Source: Streptomyces subrutilus (GTDB taxonomy: Bacteria > Actinomycetota > Actinomycetes > Streptomycetales > Streptomycetaceae). Taken from it: a stretch of DNA of 64,000 bases. A model generated the notes under the pieces. That model ran no database searches. It was not told where the DNA came from and saw only the letters and a list, made by a program, of their open reading frames with translations. Made by a program: the position numbers and the translations under genes. Positions within the stretch are counted from its first letter, which is position 1. Every line of letters begins with the position of its first letter. The DNA lies in contig NZ_CP023701.1 in assembly GCF_008704535.1 (NCBI RefSeq), positions 372,001 to 436,000 of the forward strand. The letters run 5' to 3'. Positions 43,918 to 55,138 of the stretch are shown here, in pieces.

Positions 43918-44961
43918 ATGCCGAGCCTGGAGCCCTCCACCGTCGCCGCGAGCTACGCCCACGCCGTGTGGACCGCCGTGCTGGCGGACGGGGAGGCCGG
44001 CGGTCCGCGGGGGCCGGGCCGGTGGGCCTCGCCGACCGAGCGGGTGCCGTTCGCCGAGGTGCGCGAGGTGTGGCGGCGGGCGCTGGGGGCGGGCGAGGCC
44101 GATCCGCACGTGGGCCTGCGGGTCGGCGCGCTGCTGCGGCCGGCGGGGCTGCACGTGCTCGGGCACGTGGTGCTGACGTCGGCGAGCCTGGCCGACGCGG
44201 CGCGGGCGGCGGTGCGCTACCACCCGTTGGTGAGCCAGGCCGGCACGGTCGGGCTGATCCGCGGGGCGGAACGCAGCCGGCTGCGGTACCGGCCCACGGT
44301 CGGCCCGGACGCGATGCACCCCCAGCAGGTGGAGGCGATCGTCACGGCCATGGTGACGGCGGCCCGCTGGGTCGCCGGGGACGGCTGGGCGCCGGTGTCG
44401 GTGGCGTTCGCCCACCCGCGGGCGGGCTCGCCGGAGCCGTACGCGCGCGTGCTGCGCTGCCCGGTGGTGTTCGGTGCGGCCGAGCACGAGATCGTCCTGG
44501 CCAACGCGGACCTCGACCGCCCCCGGGTGCCCTGCGATCCGGAGCTGAACGCGCTGCACCGGGCCTACGCGGACCGGTTGTTGCGGGAGTTGACCACGTC
44601 CGTACCGTTGCGGGAGCGGGTCCGGCAGTGGCTGGAGCACGCGCCGCTCGACGGCTCGGGACCGGCCGAGCCGTCGAAGGAGCTGCACCTGAGCCCGCGC
44701 ACCCTGCGCAGGGTGCTGCGCGAGGAGGGCACCTCCTGGCGGGAGCTGCTCGACGGCGCCCGGCACGCGCGGGTCCGGCGGCTGCTGGAGACCACCGGTC
44801 TGCCGCTGGACCGGGTGGCCGGCGCGGTGGGGCTGAGCGGGGCGACGGCGCTGGTGCGGGCCTTCACCCGCTGGGAGGGGGTCACCCCGGGCGCCTACCG
44901 GCGCCTGCGGGGCGGGAGCGGGACGGCCGGCGGCCCGTCCGGGACCGCCGCGGGCCGGTAG
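43918..44961 (+). CDS. AraC-family transcription regulator (OruR/ArgR-like)
   Basis: 347 residues. A large N-terminal effector domain of the Arabinose_bd type (VGLRVGALLRPAGLHVLGHV, RAAVRYHPLVSQAGTVGLI) is followed by a C-terminal AraC double HTH: RVRQWLEHAPL, ELHLSPRTLRRVLREEGTSW, LDGARHARVRRLLETTGLPL and VAGAVGLSGATALVRAFTRW, GVTPGAYRRL. It starts 138 bases from the divergent enolase-superfamily remnant, so it may have regulated that gene when it was intact, and may now control other targets. Confidence 0.9.
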   Translation: MPSLEPSTVAASYAHAVWTAVLADGEAGGPRGPGRWASPTERVPFAEVREVWRRALGAGEADPHVGLRVGALLRPAGLHVLGHVVLTSASLADAARAAVRYHPLVSQAGTVGLIRGAERSRLRYRPTVGPDAMHPQQVEAIVTAMVTAARWVAGDGWAPVSVAFAHPRAGSPEPYARVLRCPVVFGAAEHEIVLANADLDRPRVPCDPELNALHRAYADRLLRELTTSVPLRERVRQWLEHAPLDGSGPAEPSKELHLSPRTLRRVLREEGTSWRELLDGARHARVRRLLETTGLPLDRVAGAVGLSGATALVRAFTRWEGVTPGAYRRLRGGSGTAGGPSGTAAGR

Positions 44962-45027
44962 CCCGGGGGCGGCCGGCCGGGCGGGGGGTCCGAGGCGGTC
45001 GGCTGCGGGACGGGACCGCCGGGCGCC

Positions 45028-46506
45028 TCACTGCTGTTCGGGCGGCTTGCCCTCGGCCGCGGAGACCTCGACGAACTCGGCCTGGCCGGCCGCGGTCAGC
45101 CGCAGGATGGGGACCGCTTTGTTGCGGGGGTTGCCGTTGTTCTGGAACGAGATGAACCCGCTCGCGCCCGCCACCTGCTGGCTCCCGTCCATCTGGTGGA
45201 ACATGCGGCCCACCGCCGCGCCGTCCACCTTGCCCTGCCAGCGCGCGGCCATCTGGATGCCCTGGGCGGCGGCGAGGACCGCGTCGTGGCCCATCAGCGC
45301 GCCGCCGTCGTAGCGGGGATCGCGCGGGAACCACTGGTCGAGCAGTCCTCCCGGCTGGAAGTTCTTGGCCGACGGGGCCGACACCGCCTGCGGTGAGGTG
45401 CGGTACATGTCGGGGTGGGACAGGCCGGTGTAGAGGACCTCGACGCCGGTCTCGGCGGCGTGGGCGATCTGCTCGGCGGTCAGGTTGGTCGTGTCGTCGC
45501 CGGTGAAGACGGTGAACTTCTGCTCGGTGCAGCTGCGGTTGGACAGCGCGTCGAGGAAGTGGGTCAGCTGCCGGCCGCGGCCGGCGAAGTAGACGACCTG
45601 GGGACGCTGGAGGCACAACTGGCCGGGCATGTAGCGGAGTTCGTTCTGCCAGGCGCTGCCGACGGAGGAGTCGTAGGTCATCCGCTCGGCCACCAGCTTG
45701 TGCTGGGCGCCGTCCTGGAAGGCCTCGGTGAAGGCCGTACCGAGGGTGGAGGCGTACAGATTGCCCTGGGCCACGTCCTGGATGACGACGGCGGTGGCGG
45801 AGCCGCGCCGCTTCAGGAAGCCGGCCGCCGCGTAGGCCTCGTCGACGTTGGTGGGGGCGACCCGGACGAAGCCGTCGATGTTCTGGATGTCGGTGGCGGT
45901 CATGGTGGCGCCGACCATGGCGATGCCGTTCTCGGAGAGCCGTCGGACCGCCGCGAGGTTCTCGTCCGTACTGGGCCCGAGGCCGGCCACCGCGACCAGC
46001 CGGTCCGGGGCGCCCTTGCGGGCGATCAGTTCGTCCACGGTGTACCGCCACTGCGCCGACCGGCTGCCCGCGTTCGCGATCAGCAGGCGGATCTTGGGCG
46101 TGGCCGACAGGTCGCCGCGGTTGTGCCGGTACTGGGCGAGGTAGGCGCCCTGGAGCTCGTGCCGGACCCCTTCGGCGGAGTTGCTGTCGTCGGCCGTGGT
46201 GGTGAAGGAGGTCAGGTAGGCGACGCTGACGTACGGTTCCCGGTCCGCGGCGGCCAGGACCCTGGCGTTCTCCTCCCGGATCTTCTTGCGGACCTCGTCC
46301 AGGTCCGGGGCGAAGGCGTACGCGCCGTCCGTGACGCCGACGCACTCGTCGCGGGCGCCGCGCTCGACGACCCCCTCGGCGCAGGTGGACAGGCGTTCCT
46401 GGAGCCAGCCGACGCCCAGCCACAGGGCCGCGCCCGCCACGACGGCGGCGGCGACCGCCACGGCGACGCGGCGGACGACGTGCAGCGGCCATTCCAGTCT
46501 GACCAC
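45028..46506 (-). CDS. membrane-anchored periplasmic-binding-protein (type I fold, Leu/Ile/Val-binding-like) without transporter genes
   Basis: 492 residues. One N-terminal helix (VAVAVAAAVVAGAALWLGVG, residues about 13-32) anchors the protein outside the membrane without a lipobox. The rest resembles Peripla_BP_6 receptors: VSVAYLTSFTTTADDSNSAE, VAVAGLGPSTDENLAAVRRL, NGIAMVGATMTATDI and a second lobe with ATAVVIQDVAQGNLYASTLG. No permease or transporter ATPase is nearby, so it is more likely a sensor. Its GTG start follows the NTPase stop by four bases, so they form one unit. Confidence 0.85.
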   Translation of the reverse strand: MVRLEWPLHVVRRVAVAVAAAVVAGAALWLGVGWLQERLSTCAEGVVERGARDECVGVTDGAYAFAPDLDEVRKKIREENARVLAAADREPYVSVAYLTSFTTTADDSNSAEGVRHELQGAYLAQYRHNRGDLSATPKIRLLIANAGSRSAQWRYTVDELIARKGAPDRLVAVAGLGPSTDENLAAVRRLSENGIAMVGATMTATDIQNIDGFVRVAPTNVDEAYAAAGFLKRRGSATAVVIQDVAQGNLYASTLGTAFTEAFQDGAQHKLVAERMTYDSSVGSAWQNELRYMPGQLCLQRPQVVYFAGRGRQLTHFLDALSNRSCTEQKFTVFTGDDTTNLTAEQIAHAAETGVEVLYTGLSHPDMYRTSPQAVSAPSAKNFQPGGLLDQWFPRDPRYDGGALMGHDAVLAAAQGIQMAARWQGKVDGAAVGRMFHQMDGSQQVAGASGFISFQNNGNPRNKAVPILRLTAAGQAEFVEVSAAEGKPPEQQ

Positions 46507-46510
46507 GGGC

Positions 46511-48505
46511 TCAGCCCTCCCCGCCGGCGGTCTGGGGGTCGCGCCAGTGGCGGTGTCGCTCCGCCTCGTTGAACAGGGCCACGATGTCGGTCCTCCGCAG
46601 TTGGGACAGCTGGGTGAAGCCGTCGGCGATCATGTCGTTGAGCCGCATGGCCGGGTCGGCGAGCGGATCGCTCCACACCCAGCGCGCGGTGACCAGCGTG
46701 TGGATCACGGATTCGACGTCCATGGCGCGGCCGGTCCGGCCCGGGCCCAGCGCGGCGAGCAGCTCCAGCGGACCGCGGTCCGTCGGGAGGCGGTTGGGGG
46801 CGGCGGTGACCGCGCCGAACTCGGCGATCCACTGCAGGGCCGGAACGGCGGTGAAGCGCCGCGTCAGATGGGCGGTGACCTCGTCGGTCCGGCCGAGCGC
46901 GAGCCGGTGGTACATCTCCTGGACCGGCCGCCCCTCGTCCCGGTAGTACTCCGCGAGGAGTTCGTGGGCGGCGTCCCACGCGTCGGGGCGCCGGGCCAGC
47001 CGCCACAGCAGCAGTCTTCGCAGCCACGGGTGCAGGACGGGGACGACGGTGAGCGGACCGGACAGCAGCCAGCGGGAGCGGATCTCGCCGAACAGCGCGT
47101 CACCGCTGCTGAGCAGCCGCGTGCCGACGGAGAAGTCCCGGGCGGCGGCGCATTCGGCGAGGGTCGCGCGCTCGGTCCCGTCGAAGTCGCGCAGCAGGTG
47201 GCCGAGGGCGGTGTCGGCGAGGGTGGCGGTGCTCTCGCCGATGCTGAGCGGCCGGTCCGGGAGGGTGCGCAGCCAGCGGTCCTGCTCGGGGCCGGAGCCC
47301 GGGGGCGGTCCGGACTGGCGCAGCGCGCCGAGGACGTGGTGGACGGCGCGCGGGAGGCCGCCGGTGAGCCGGTGGACGAAGGGGGTGAGGCGGGTCAGGG
47401 GGGCGAGGTCGCCGCGGCCGCCGAGCTGGAGTTCGATGCGGATGCGCACCTCGTCCAGGTTGAGGTCGCGCAGGCGCAGCGGGTACCACCAGGTGTCCTC
47501 GCTGTCCCGGGTGGGCCGGTAGGTGTTCCAGTCGGCCAGCGAGGCCCGGTCGGGGCCGCGCAGTTGCCAGGGCCAGGAGTCCCCGGTGGCCGGTCCCCAG
47601 CGGGGCAGCCAGCGGTTGGAGCTGGCGACGACGGTCAGCGGGTCGCTGGCGTGGCCGGCGACGACCGTCTCGTCGTGCCGGGCGCGCAGCAGCAGGTCGA
47701 GGAAGCAGCGGCCCTGGTCGGTGTGGGAGTTGTCGAGGAGGAGCAGGTAGGAGCGGGGCATGAAGTTGCGGGCGGTGTTGCGTCTGAGGTCTTCGAGGAA
47801 CGCCGAGAAGAGGACGAGGTCGAGCCGTTCCTGTTCGTCGGCGTCGCCCTCGTGGCGCCACAGGTTGAGTTCGACGAGGGCTTCCATCGGGTCGCCGCTG
47901 CGGGTCATGGGGTGCCTGCCGTACCAGTGGGCGCCGGCGGTGAGCCGGTTGCGGCCGCCGAAGAGGCCCGGCATGCTGCGCCGGCCGCGGCGGACGGCGT
48001 CCTGGAAGAGGGCGAGGGCGGCGGTGGAGGCGCCCTCGGGCATGCCGAGCGCGCCCATGCCGACGTCGAAGAAGGCGGCGAGGTAGTCGCCGTACCGGGC
48101 TTCGTTCTCCTCCTGGAAGCGGTCGAGCTGGCGCTGCACCGCGCGGCGGCCCTCGGCCAGGCTCCGCATCCTCAGTTCCTGGTCGGAGGCGAGCAGGCCG
48201 AGGCTGAGGAGGGGGAAGTGGGAGCGGCCGTAGCGGGGCAGTTTGCGTTCGAGCTGACGGGCGAGCAGGCCGAGGGCGTACCGGGGCAGGAGGGACTGCG
48301 TCCCGCTGAAGTTGACGAAGGCGAAGGGGTGGTCGGGGCCGAAATGCTCCATCAGTGCGCTGTGCGCCTCGCTGGCGCCGCTGCCGGGCGGTCCGAGCAG
48401 CATGGTCAGGGGCCGCTCGGCGGCCGGTGTCTCCTTCAGGCAGGCGTCGACGAGGGACAGGATGCCGCTGCGGCCGCGCAGGCCCATGCCGGTACCCGGC
48501 TCCAT
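46511..48505 (-). CDS. large STAND-like NTPase with an atypical P-loop
   Basis: 664 residues. Near the N-terminus TMLLGPPGSGASEAHS (residues 34-49) occupies the place of a Walker A motif, but the usual lysine is alanine (GPPGSGAS at 38-45). A Walker-B-like RSYLLLLDNSHTDQG lies further on, then VVASSNRWLP as a sensor-like segment. The remainder is alpha-helical (winged-helix/TPR-like pattern: GGLPRAVHHVLGALR, HPWLRRLLLWRLARRPDAW). ATG 48505 is chosen (GTG 48508 possible). No family can be named with confidence. Coupled to an orphan binding protein, it may relay an outside signal. Confidence 0.65.
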   Translation of the reverse strand: MEPGTGMGLRGRSGILSLVDACLKETPAAERPLTMLLGPPGSGASEAHSALMEHFGPDHPFAFVNFSGTQSLLPRYALGLLARQLERKLPRYGRSHFPLLSLGLLASDQELRMRSLAEGRRAVQRQLDRFQEENEARYGDYLAAFFDVGMGALGMPEGASTAALALFQDAVRRGRRSMPGLFGGRNRLTAGAHWYGRHPMTRSGDPMEALVELNLWRHEGDADEQERLDLVLFSAFLEDLRRNTARNFMPRSYLLLLDNSHTDQGRCFLDLLLRARHDETVVAGHASDPLTVVASSNRWLPRWGPATGDSWPWQLRGPDRASLADWNTYRPTRDSEDTWWYPLRLRDLNLDEVRIRIELQLGGRGDLAPLTRLTPFVHRLTGGLPRAVHHVLGALRQSGPPPGSGPEQDRWLRTLPDRPLSIGESTATLADTALGHLLRDFDGTERATLAECAAARDFSVGTRLLSSGDALFGEIRSRWLLSGPLTVVPVLHPWLRRLLLWRLARRPDAWDAAHELLAEYYRDEGRPVQEMYHRLALGRTDEVTAHLTRRFTAVPALQWIAEFGAVTAAPNRLPTDRGPLELLAALGPGRTGRAMDVESVIHTLVTARWVWSDPLADPAMRLNDMIADGFTQLSQLRRTDIVALFNEAERHRHWRDPQTAGGEG

Positions 48506-48629
48506 CACGTGTCCGCCCCCCAGGCCTACGCTTCCGAGGACACGAGAGTGCCACTCCGATCGGTTCCCTGCTATAGGAACGGTTGCGCCGGATGTGCGGG
48601 GTGCGGTCCGCGGCGGGGAGAATGGGCGG

Positions 48630-49388
48630 GTGCCGTACCCCGCGCCGTACCCGCCCGAGCCCGTCCGTGCGGAGCCGCCCGCCGCGCCGGGGCGTCCGCT
48701 GCTGACCCAGTCCTGGCTGGACCTGGCGTTCCTGCACTGGGCGGCCGATCCGGCGGAGGTGGCTCCGCTGCTGCCGGCGGGCACGGTGCCCGACACGTTC
48801 GAGGGGGTCACGTACGTCGGCCTCATCGCCTTCCGCACGGACCGGGTGGGCTGGCTGGGCCTGCCCGGGGTCCCGTACTTCGGGTCCTTCCCGGAGACGA
48901 ACGTGCGGCTCTACTCGGTGGACGCGCTGGGGCGGCGCGGGGTGGTCTTCCGTTCTCTGGACGCGTCCCGGCTGGTGTCGGTGGTGGTCGCCCGCGCGGG
49001 GTTCCGGCTGCCGTACCAGTGGGCGCGGATGTCCGTCACCCGCACCGGCGACGTCCTCGCCTATACGGGAACGCGCAGGTGGCCGGGGCCGCGGGGCGCC
49101 CGGTCGCACATCGCCCTGCGGGTGGGCGCGCCGATCGCGGAGCCGACCGGGCTGGAGCACTTCCTCACGGCCCGGTGGGCGCTGCACAACGATTTCCACA
49201 CCGGGCCGCTGTACCTGCCGAACGCCCATCCGCGGTGGCCGCTGCGGCGCGCGGAGCTGCTCGCGTGCACGGAGGACCTGATCTGCGCCGCGGGGCTCTC
49301 CGCCCCGTCCGGCCCTCCGGTGAGCGTGCTGTACTCGCCCGGGGTGCGGGTCCGCTTCGGCCGGCCGCGCCGGCTGCGGTCGGGCTGA
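48630..49388 (+). CDS. DUF2071 (YqjF-like) protein
   Basis: 252 residues of the DUF2071/YqjF family: TQSWLDLAFLHWAADPAEVA at the start, PDTFEGVTYVGLIAFRTDRV, FPETNVRLYSVDALGRRGVV and LTARWALHNDFHTGPLYLPN. Function unknown; folds like acetoacetate decarboxylase. GTG 48630 is the start. The gene is divergent from the NTPase gene with 124 bases between them. Confidence 0.88.
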   Translation: MPYPAPYPPEPVRAEPPAAPGRPLLTQSWLDLAFLHWAADPAEVAPLLPAGTVPDTFEGVTYVGLIAFRTDRVGWLGLPGVPYFGSFPETNVRLYSVDALGRRGVVFRSLDASRLVSVVVARAGFRLPYQWARMSVTRTGDVLAYTGTRRWPGPRGARSHIALRVGAPIAEPTGLEHFLTARWALHNDFHTGPLYLPNAHPRWPLRRAELLACTEDLICAAGLSAPSGPPVSVLYSPGVRVRFGRPRRLRSG

Positions 49389-49432
49389 GCCGGGGCGGTG
49401 TCGCGGGCGGCGGGGTGCGGGCCGGGCGGGGA

Positions 49433-49876
49433 TCAGGGCTCGGGGTCGCCGCGGGCGGTGTTGCGTCCGACGACGTGCATGGCGGCCTCCTCGGCCGATT
49501 CCTCGCCCGCTTCGGCGCCCATGTCGTGGCCCAGCACGTCGGTGTTGTGATCAGCGGCCTCGTCCACGAAGGGGACCAGGCGGCCGACGCCCGCCTCGTC
49601 GAGCGGGTAGGGCGCGCGGGGGGCGTCGCCGATCTCGGGGACCTCCTGGGCGAGGCGCTCGTCGAGGCTCTCGCCGTCCCGCTGTTCGCGTGCGGTGGTG
49701 CCGTGCCGGGCCACCACGGCGGGCCGGTCGGGGGCGGTCCGGTGGTCCTCGTCGAGGCTCTGGTCGGTGTTCGGCTCGTCGAGGGCGTTCTCCATGTCGG
49801 GCTGGCCCTCGGCGGGCTGGTCGGCGTCCTGCGGCTGGTACACGTCGTCGCCCGGGCCCTGCGCGTCATCGACCAT
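49433..49876 (-). CDS. DUF5709 family protein
   Basis: 147 residues, acidic and mostly disordered: VDDAQGPGDDVYQPQDADQP, then ESLDERLAQEVPEIGDAPRA and GVGRLVPFVDEAADHNTDVL with the C-terminal SAEEAAMHVV. This matches DUF5709, an actinobacterial protein of unknown role sometimes linked to stress response. ATG 49876 (or 49885) is the start. Convergent with the DUF2071 gene. Confidence 0.85.
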   Translation of the reverse strand: MVDDAQGPGDDVYQPQDADQPAEGQPDMENALDEPNTDQSLDEDHRTAPDRPAVVARHGTTAREQRDGESLDERLAQEVPEIGDAPRAPYPLDEAGVGRLVPFVDEAADHNTDVLGHDMGAEAGEESAEEAAMHVVGRNTARGDPEP

Positions 49877-50275
49877 GATTCCCATCCGTTCCACGAGGGC
49901 GGGGGCGGGTGTCCGCCGCCCGGCCGGCCCATGCCGGTCGGTCCCGATCGGCCCCGGCCGGCATCCGTGTGCGGGCTCCCCTCCCATCATCGGCGCATCC
50001 GGGCACGGTGACGACCGCTGCCGGCCGGGCCGCCGCGCGGGGAGCGGCCGTCGTGCTCACCGCCTACCCGGTCGGGCGACGGGCCGAGCAGCGCGTGACG
50101 GAAGGGGCCTCCCGGGGACTTTCGGCGCAGCAGCAGCGACAGACCCTCCTTTACGTGTTTATTGCGGGCTCACGTCGAATTCTTGCGCGACTTCATGGAC
50201 TTCCTTCTTGTGGAGTCGTAGCCTCCTGCGTTGAGCCGACTCCCCCCACCCGCCGATCGAGCCGCAAGGACGTGC
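49877..50275. other. promoter region of the glucanase-like gene
   Basis: No gene. The part 50140-50230 is AT-richer than its surroundings and probably holds the promoter. A short coding-like scrap (LLRAHVEFLRDFMDFLLVES) ends at about 50220. Confidence 0.45.
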
Positions 50276-53191
50276 GTGCCCGTGTCCCAAGTGCCGCAGA
50301 ACCACGACCCGAGCCCCGACCACCTCCGCCGGATCAGACGCCGGGGCGCCGCCGTCTTCCTCGCCCTGTCGATGACCGCCACCGCCGCGCTGACGGCCCT
50401 GAGCCTCGGCAGCGCTCCCGCCGCGTACGCCGCCGGCGTGCCCGCCCCGTCGCCGGTCGGGATCCCCGGGCGCGGTGCCGACGTGCCCTTCACCGAGCTG
50501 GAGGCCGAGTACGCCGCCACGAACGGCAAGCTGATCGGCCCCGACCGGTACTACGGCCACCTCCCCTCGGAGGCCTCCGGCCGCCAGGCGGTGACCCTGG
50601 ACGCCGCCGGACAGTACGTCGAGTTCACCCTCACCAAGCCCGCGAACGCGATGTCGCTGCGCTACAGCCTGCCGGACACCGCGGACGGGAAGGGGCGGGA
50701 CGCGACGCTCGACGTCAGGGCGAACGGCCAGTCGGTCCGGACGCTGCCGGTGACCTCCAAGTACAGCTGGTACTACGGGGGCTACCCCTTCAACAACAAC
50801 CCCGGGGACACCAACCCGCACCACTTCTACGACGAGTCCCGCACCCTGCTCGGCGCCACCTACCCGGTGGGCACCAAGATCAGGGTCCAGGTGACCTCGA
50901 CGGCGCAGTCGCCGTCCTTCACCCTCGACCTCGCCGACTTCGAGCAGGTCGCGGCGGCCACGGCCCGGCCGGCCGGCGCGTTGGACGCCGTGGCGGACTT
51001 CGGCGCGGACCCCACGGGCGCCGCCGACTCCACCGCGAAGGTGCAGGCCGCGGTCGACGCGGGCCGCGCGCAGGGCAGGGCCGTGTTCGTCCCGCCGGGC
51101 AACTACACCCTCTACGACCACGTGGTCGTGGACGGGGTGACCGTGCAGGGCGCGGGCCCCTGGTACACCGTCTTCGGCGGGCGGGACCCGGTGAACCGCA
51201 ACCGCGCCGCCGGCTTCTACGGCAAGTACGTGCCGGGTGGCGGCTACACCGGCCCGGTGCGGCCGCACGAGGCCAACGGGCCGAGCCGCAACGTCACGCT
51301 GAAGGACTTCGCGATCATCGGCGACATCCGGGAGCGGATCGACGACGACCAGGTCAACGCCATCGGCGGGGCCATGTCGGACTCGACCGTGGACAACCTC
51401 TGGATCCAGCACGTGAAGGTCGCCGCATGGATGGACGGACCGATGGACCGGTTCACCATCAAGAACAGCCGCTTCCTCGACATGACGGCCGACGGCGTGA
51501 ACTTCCACACCGGGGTCACCAATTCCCGCGTGACCAACACCTTCGTGCGCAACGCCGGTGACGACGGGCTGGCCTCCTGGCCGCAGGACAAGCCGAACGT
51601 CAACATCAGCTTCGACCACAACACGGTGGTCCTGCCGATCCTGGCGAACAACATCGTCACGTACGGCGGCAAGGACTTCACCCTCTCGGACAACGTCATG
51701 TCCGACACCGTCAGCAACGGCGGCGGCCTGCACATCGCCAACCGCTATCCCGGGGTCAGCTCCGGCAAGGGCACCGCGGTCGCCGGCACCATCACCGCGG
51801 CCCGCAACACCCTCATCCGGACCGGGAACAGCGACTTCAACTGGAACTTCGGCGTCGGCGCGATCTGGTTCTCCGGCCTGAACGAGCCGGTGCGGGGCGC
51901 GACGATCAACATCTCCGACACCGACGTCCTCGACTCCTCCTACGCCGCGATCCACTCCATCGAGGGCGCCATCAGCGGGGTGAACTTCACCAACATCAAC
52001 ATCGACGGCGCCGGCACCTACGCCGTCCAGGCCCAGGCCGACATCGCGATGAAGTTCACCGGCGTCAAGGCGAAGAACATCGCCCAGGCCGCGACCCCGG
52101 TCCACAACTGCATCGGCGCCGGCCTGCAGATCACCGACGGCGGCGGCAACTCCGGCTGGAACACGGGGCAGACCTGCTCCGGCGTGTGGCCGGCCCCCGT
52201 GTGGACCAACGGCGGCGTGCCCACGGGCGGGGGCGGCACCACACCTCCCACCACGCCGCCTACGACCCCGCCGACCACTCCCCCGACGACCCCGCCCACC
52301 ACGCCGCCGGGCGGCAACCTGGCCCTGGGCCGCCCCGCCAGCGCCTCGTCCTCCGTCCAGTCGTACAGCGCGGCGAACGCGGTCGACGGCAACGCCTCGA
52401 CCTACTGGGAGAGCAACGGCAACGCCTTCCCGCAGACCCTGACGGTGGACCTGGGCGAGGCCAAGCCGGTCGGCAAGGTGACCCTGCGGCTCCCGCCGGC
52501 CACCGACTGGGCGGCGCGGACCGAGACCCTGTCGGTGCTCGGCTCGACCGACAACGCCGGCTGGTCCACCCTGAAGGGCTCCGGCGCGGTCGCCTTCGAT
52601 CCCGCGTCGGGCAACAGCGCCACGCTGACCTTCGACAGCGCCGACGTCCGCTACGTACGGCTGAACGTCACGGGCAACACCGGATGGCCGGCCGGGCAGC
52701 TGTCGGAGTTCGAGGTCTACGCCGCCGGCACCGGCCCGACGGCCCCGCCGACCACCCCGCCGCCGACCGCGCCCCCCGCGGGGACCAACCTCGCCCAGGG
52801 GCGGCCGGCCGCGGACACCGGCCACAGCCAGGGGTACGTCGCCGGCAACGTCACCGACGGCAACCCCGGCACCTACTGGGAGAGCGCCAACAACGCCTTC
52901 CCGCAGTCCGTGACCGTCGACCTCGGCGCACAGCGGACGGTGGGCCGCCTGGTGCTGAGGCTGCCCGCCGCCTGGGGCACCCGGAGCCAGACGCTGTCGG
53001 TGCTCGGCTCGGCCGACGGCTCCGCCTGGTCCACGCTGAAGGCGTTGGCCGGCTACACCTTCGCCGAGGGGTCGGGCACGGTCACCGTCCCGCTCTCCAC
53101 GGCGAACGCGCGCCACCTGCGGGTGGTCTTCACCGCCAACACCGGCTGGCCGGCGGGCCAGCTGTCCGAACTGGAGGTGTACGCCCCGTAG
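50276..53191 (+). CDS. secreted glycoside hydrolase, GH87-like beta-helix glucanase with two discoidin domains
   Basis: 971 residues. A signal peptide (GAAVFLALSMTATAALTALS) precedes an N-terminal CBM-like domain with FTELEAEYAATNGKLIGPDR, then a right-handed beta-helix with NVTLKDFAIIGDIRERIDDD, VNFHTGVTNSRVTNTFVRNA and a GDDGLASWPQ motif carrying the paired Asp of GH87 mycodextranase-like enzymes. A Pro-Thr linker (about residues 655-678) and two F5/8-type C domains follow (NLALGRPASASSSVQ and NLAQGRPAADTGHSQ). The likely role is hydrolysis of alpha-1,3-glucan (fungal or plaque polymer). GTG 50276 follows AAGGA. Confidence 0.8.
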   Translation: MPVSQVPQNHDPSPDHLRRIRRRGAAVFLALSMTATAALTALSLGSAPAAYAAGVPAPSPVGIPGRGADVPFTELEAEYAATNGKLIGPDRYYGHLPSEASGRQAVTLDAAGQYVEFTLTKPANAMSLRYSLPDTADGKGRDATLDVRANGQSVRTLPVTSKYSWYYGGYPFNNNPGDTNPHHFYDESRTLLGATYPVGTKIRVQVTSTAQSPSFTLDLADFEQVAAATARPAGALDAVADFGADPTGAADSTAKVQAAVDAGRAQGRAVFVPPGNYTLYDHVVVDGVTVQGAGPWYTVFGGRDPVNRNRAAGFYGKYVPGGGYTGPVRPHEANGPSRNVTLKDFAIIGDIRERIDDDQVNAIGGAMSDSTVDNLWIQHVKVAAWMDGPMDRFTIKNSRFLDMTADGVNFHTGVTNSRVTNTFVRNAGDDGLASWPQDKPNVNISFDHNTVVLPILANNIVTYGGKDFTLSDNVMSDTVSNGGGLHIANRYPGVSSGKGTAVAGTITAARNTLIRTGNSDFNWNFGVGAIWFSGLNEPVRGATINISDTDVLDSSYAAIHSIEGAISGVNFTNINIDGAGTYAVQAQADIAMKFTGVKAKNIAQAATPVHNCIGAGLQITDGGGNSGWNTGQTCSGVWPAPVWTNGGVPTGGGGTTPPTTPPTTPPTTPPTTPPTTPPGGNLALGRPASASSSVQSYSAANAVDGNASTYWESNGNAFPQTLTVDLGEAKPVGKVTLRLPPATDWAARTETLSVLGSTDNAGWSTLKGSGAVAFDPASGNSATLTFDSADVRYVRLNVTGNTGWPAGQLSEFEVYAAGTGPTAPPTTPPPTAPPAGTNLAQGRPAADTGHSQGYVAGNVTDGNPGTYWESANNAFPQSVTVDLGAQRTVGRLVLRLPAAWGTRSQTLSVLGSADGSAWSTLKALAGYTFAEGSGTVTVPLSTANARHLRVVFTANTGWPAGQLSELEVYAP
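52237..52310 (+). repeat. Pro-Thr linker coding repeat
   Basis: Short degenerate CCGACC/ACC units encode the TTPPTTPPTTPP linker between the beta-helix and the first discoidin domain; a protein-level repeat rather than a DNA array. Confidence 0.8.
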
Positions 53192-53229
53192 GACCGTGGA
53201 CCCGCGGAACCGGACGGCCCCGCGGAACC

Positions 53230-53264
53230 GGACGGCCCGGGCACACCTGGTGCCCGGGCCGTCC
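53230..53264. terminator. perfect 15-bp hairpin between convergent genes
   Basis: GGACGGCCCGGGCAC (53230-53244) and GTGCCCGGGCCGTCC (53250-53264) pair without mismatch around a 5-base loop, between the glucanase-like gene and gdhA. It is preceded by a tandem CGCGGAACCGGACGGCCC duplication, the second copy of which supplies part of the left arm. Confidence 0.75.
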
Positions 53265-53303
53265 GTGCGCGGTGGACCGTCCGCGACGTCCGCACGGCGA
53301 CGG

Positions 53304-55138
<1,835 letters not shown>

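Noticed and set aside
52237..52310. Short repeated units that could look like a CRISPR or VNTR
   Set aside because: They encode a Pro-Thr linker in frame and have no spacer structure.
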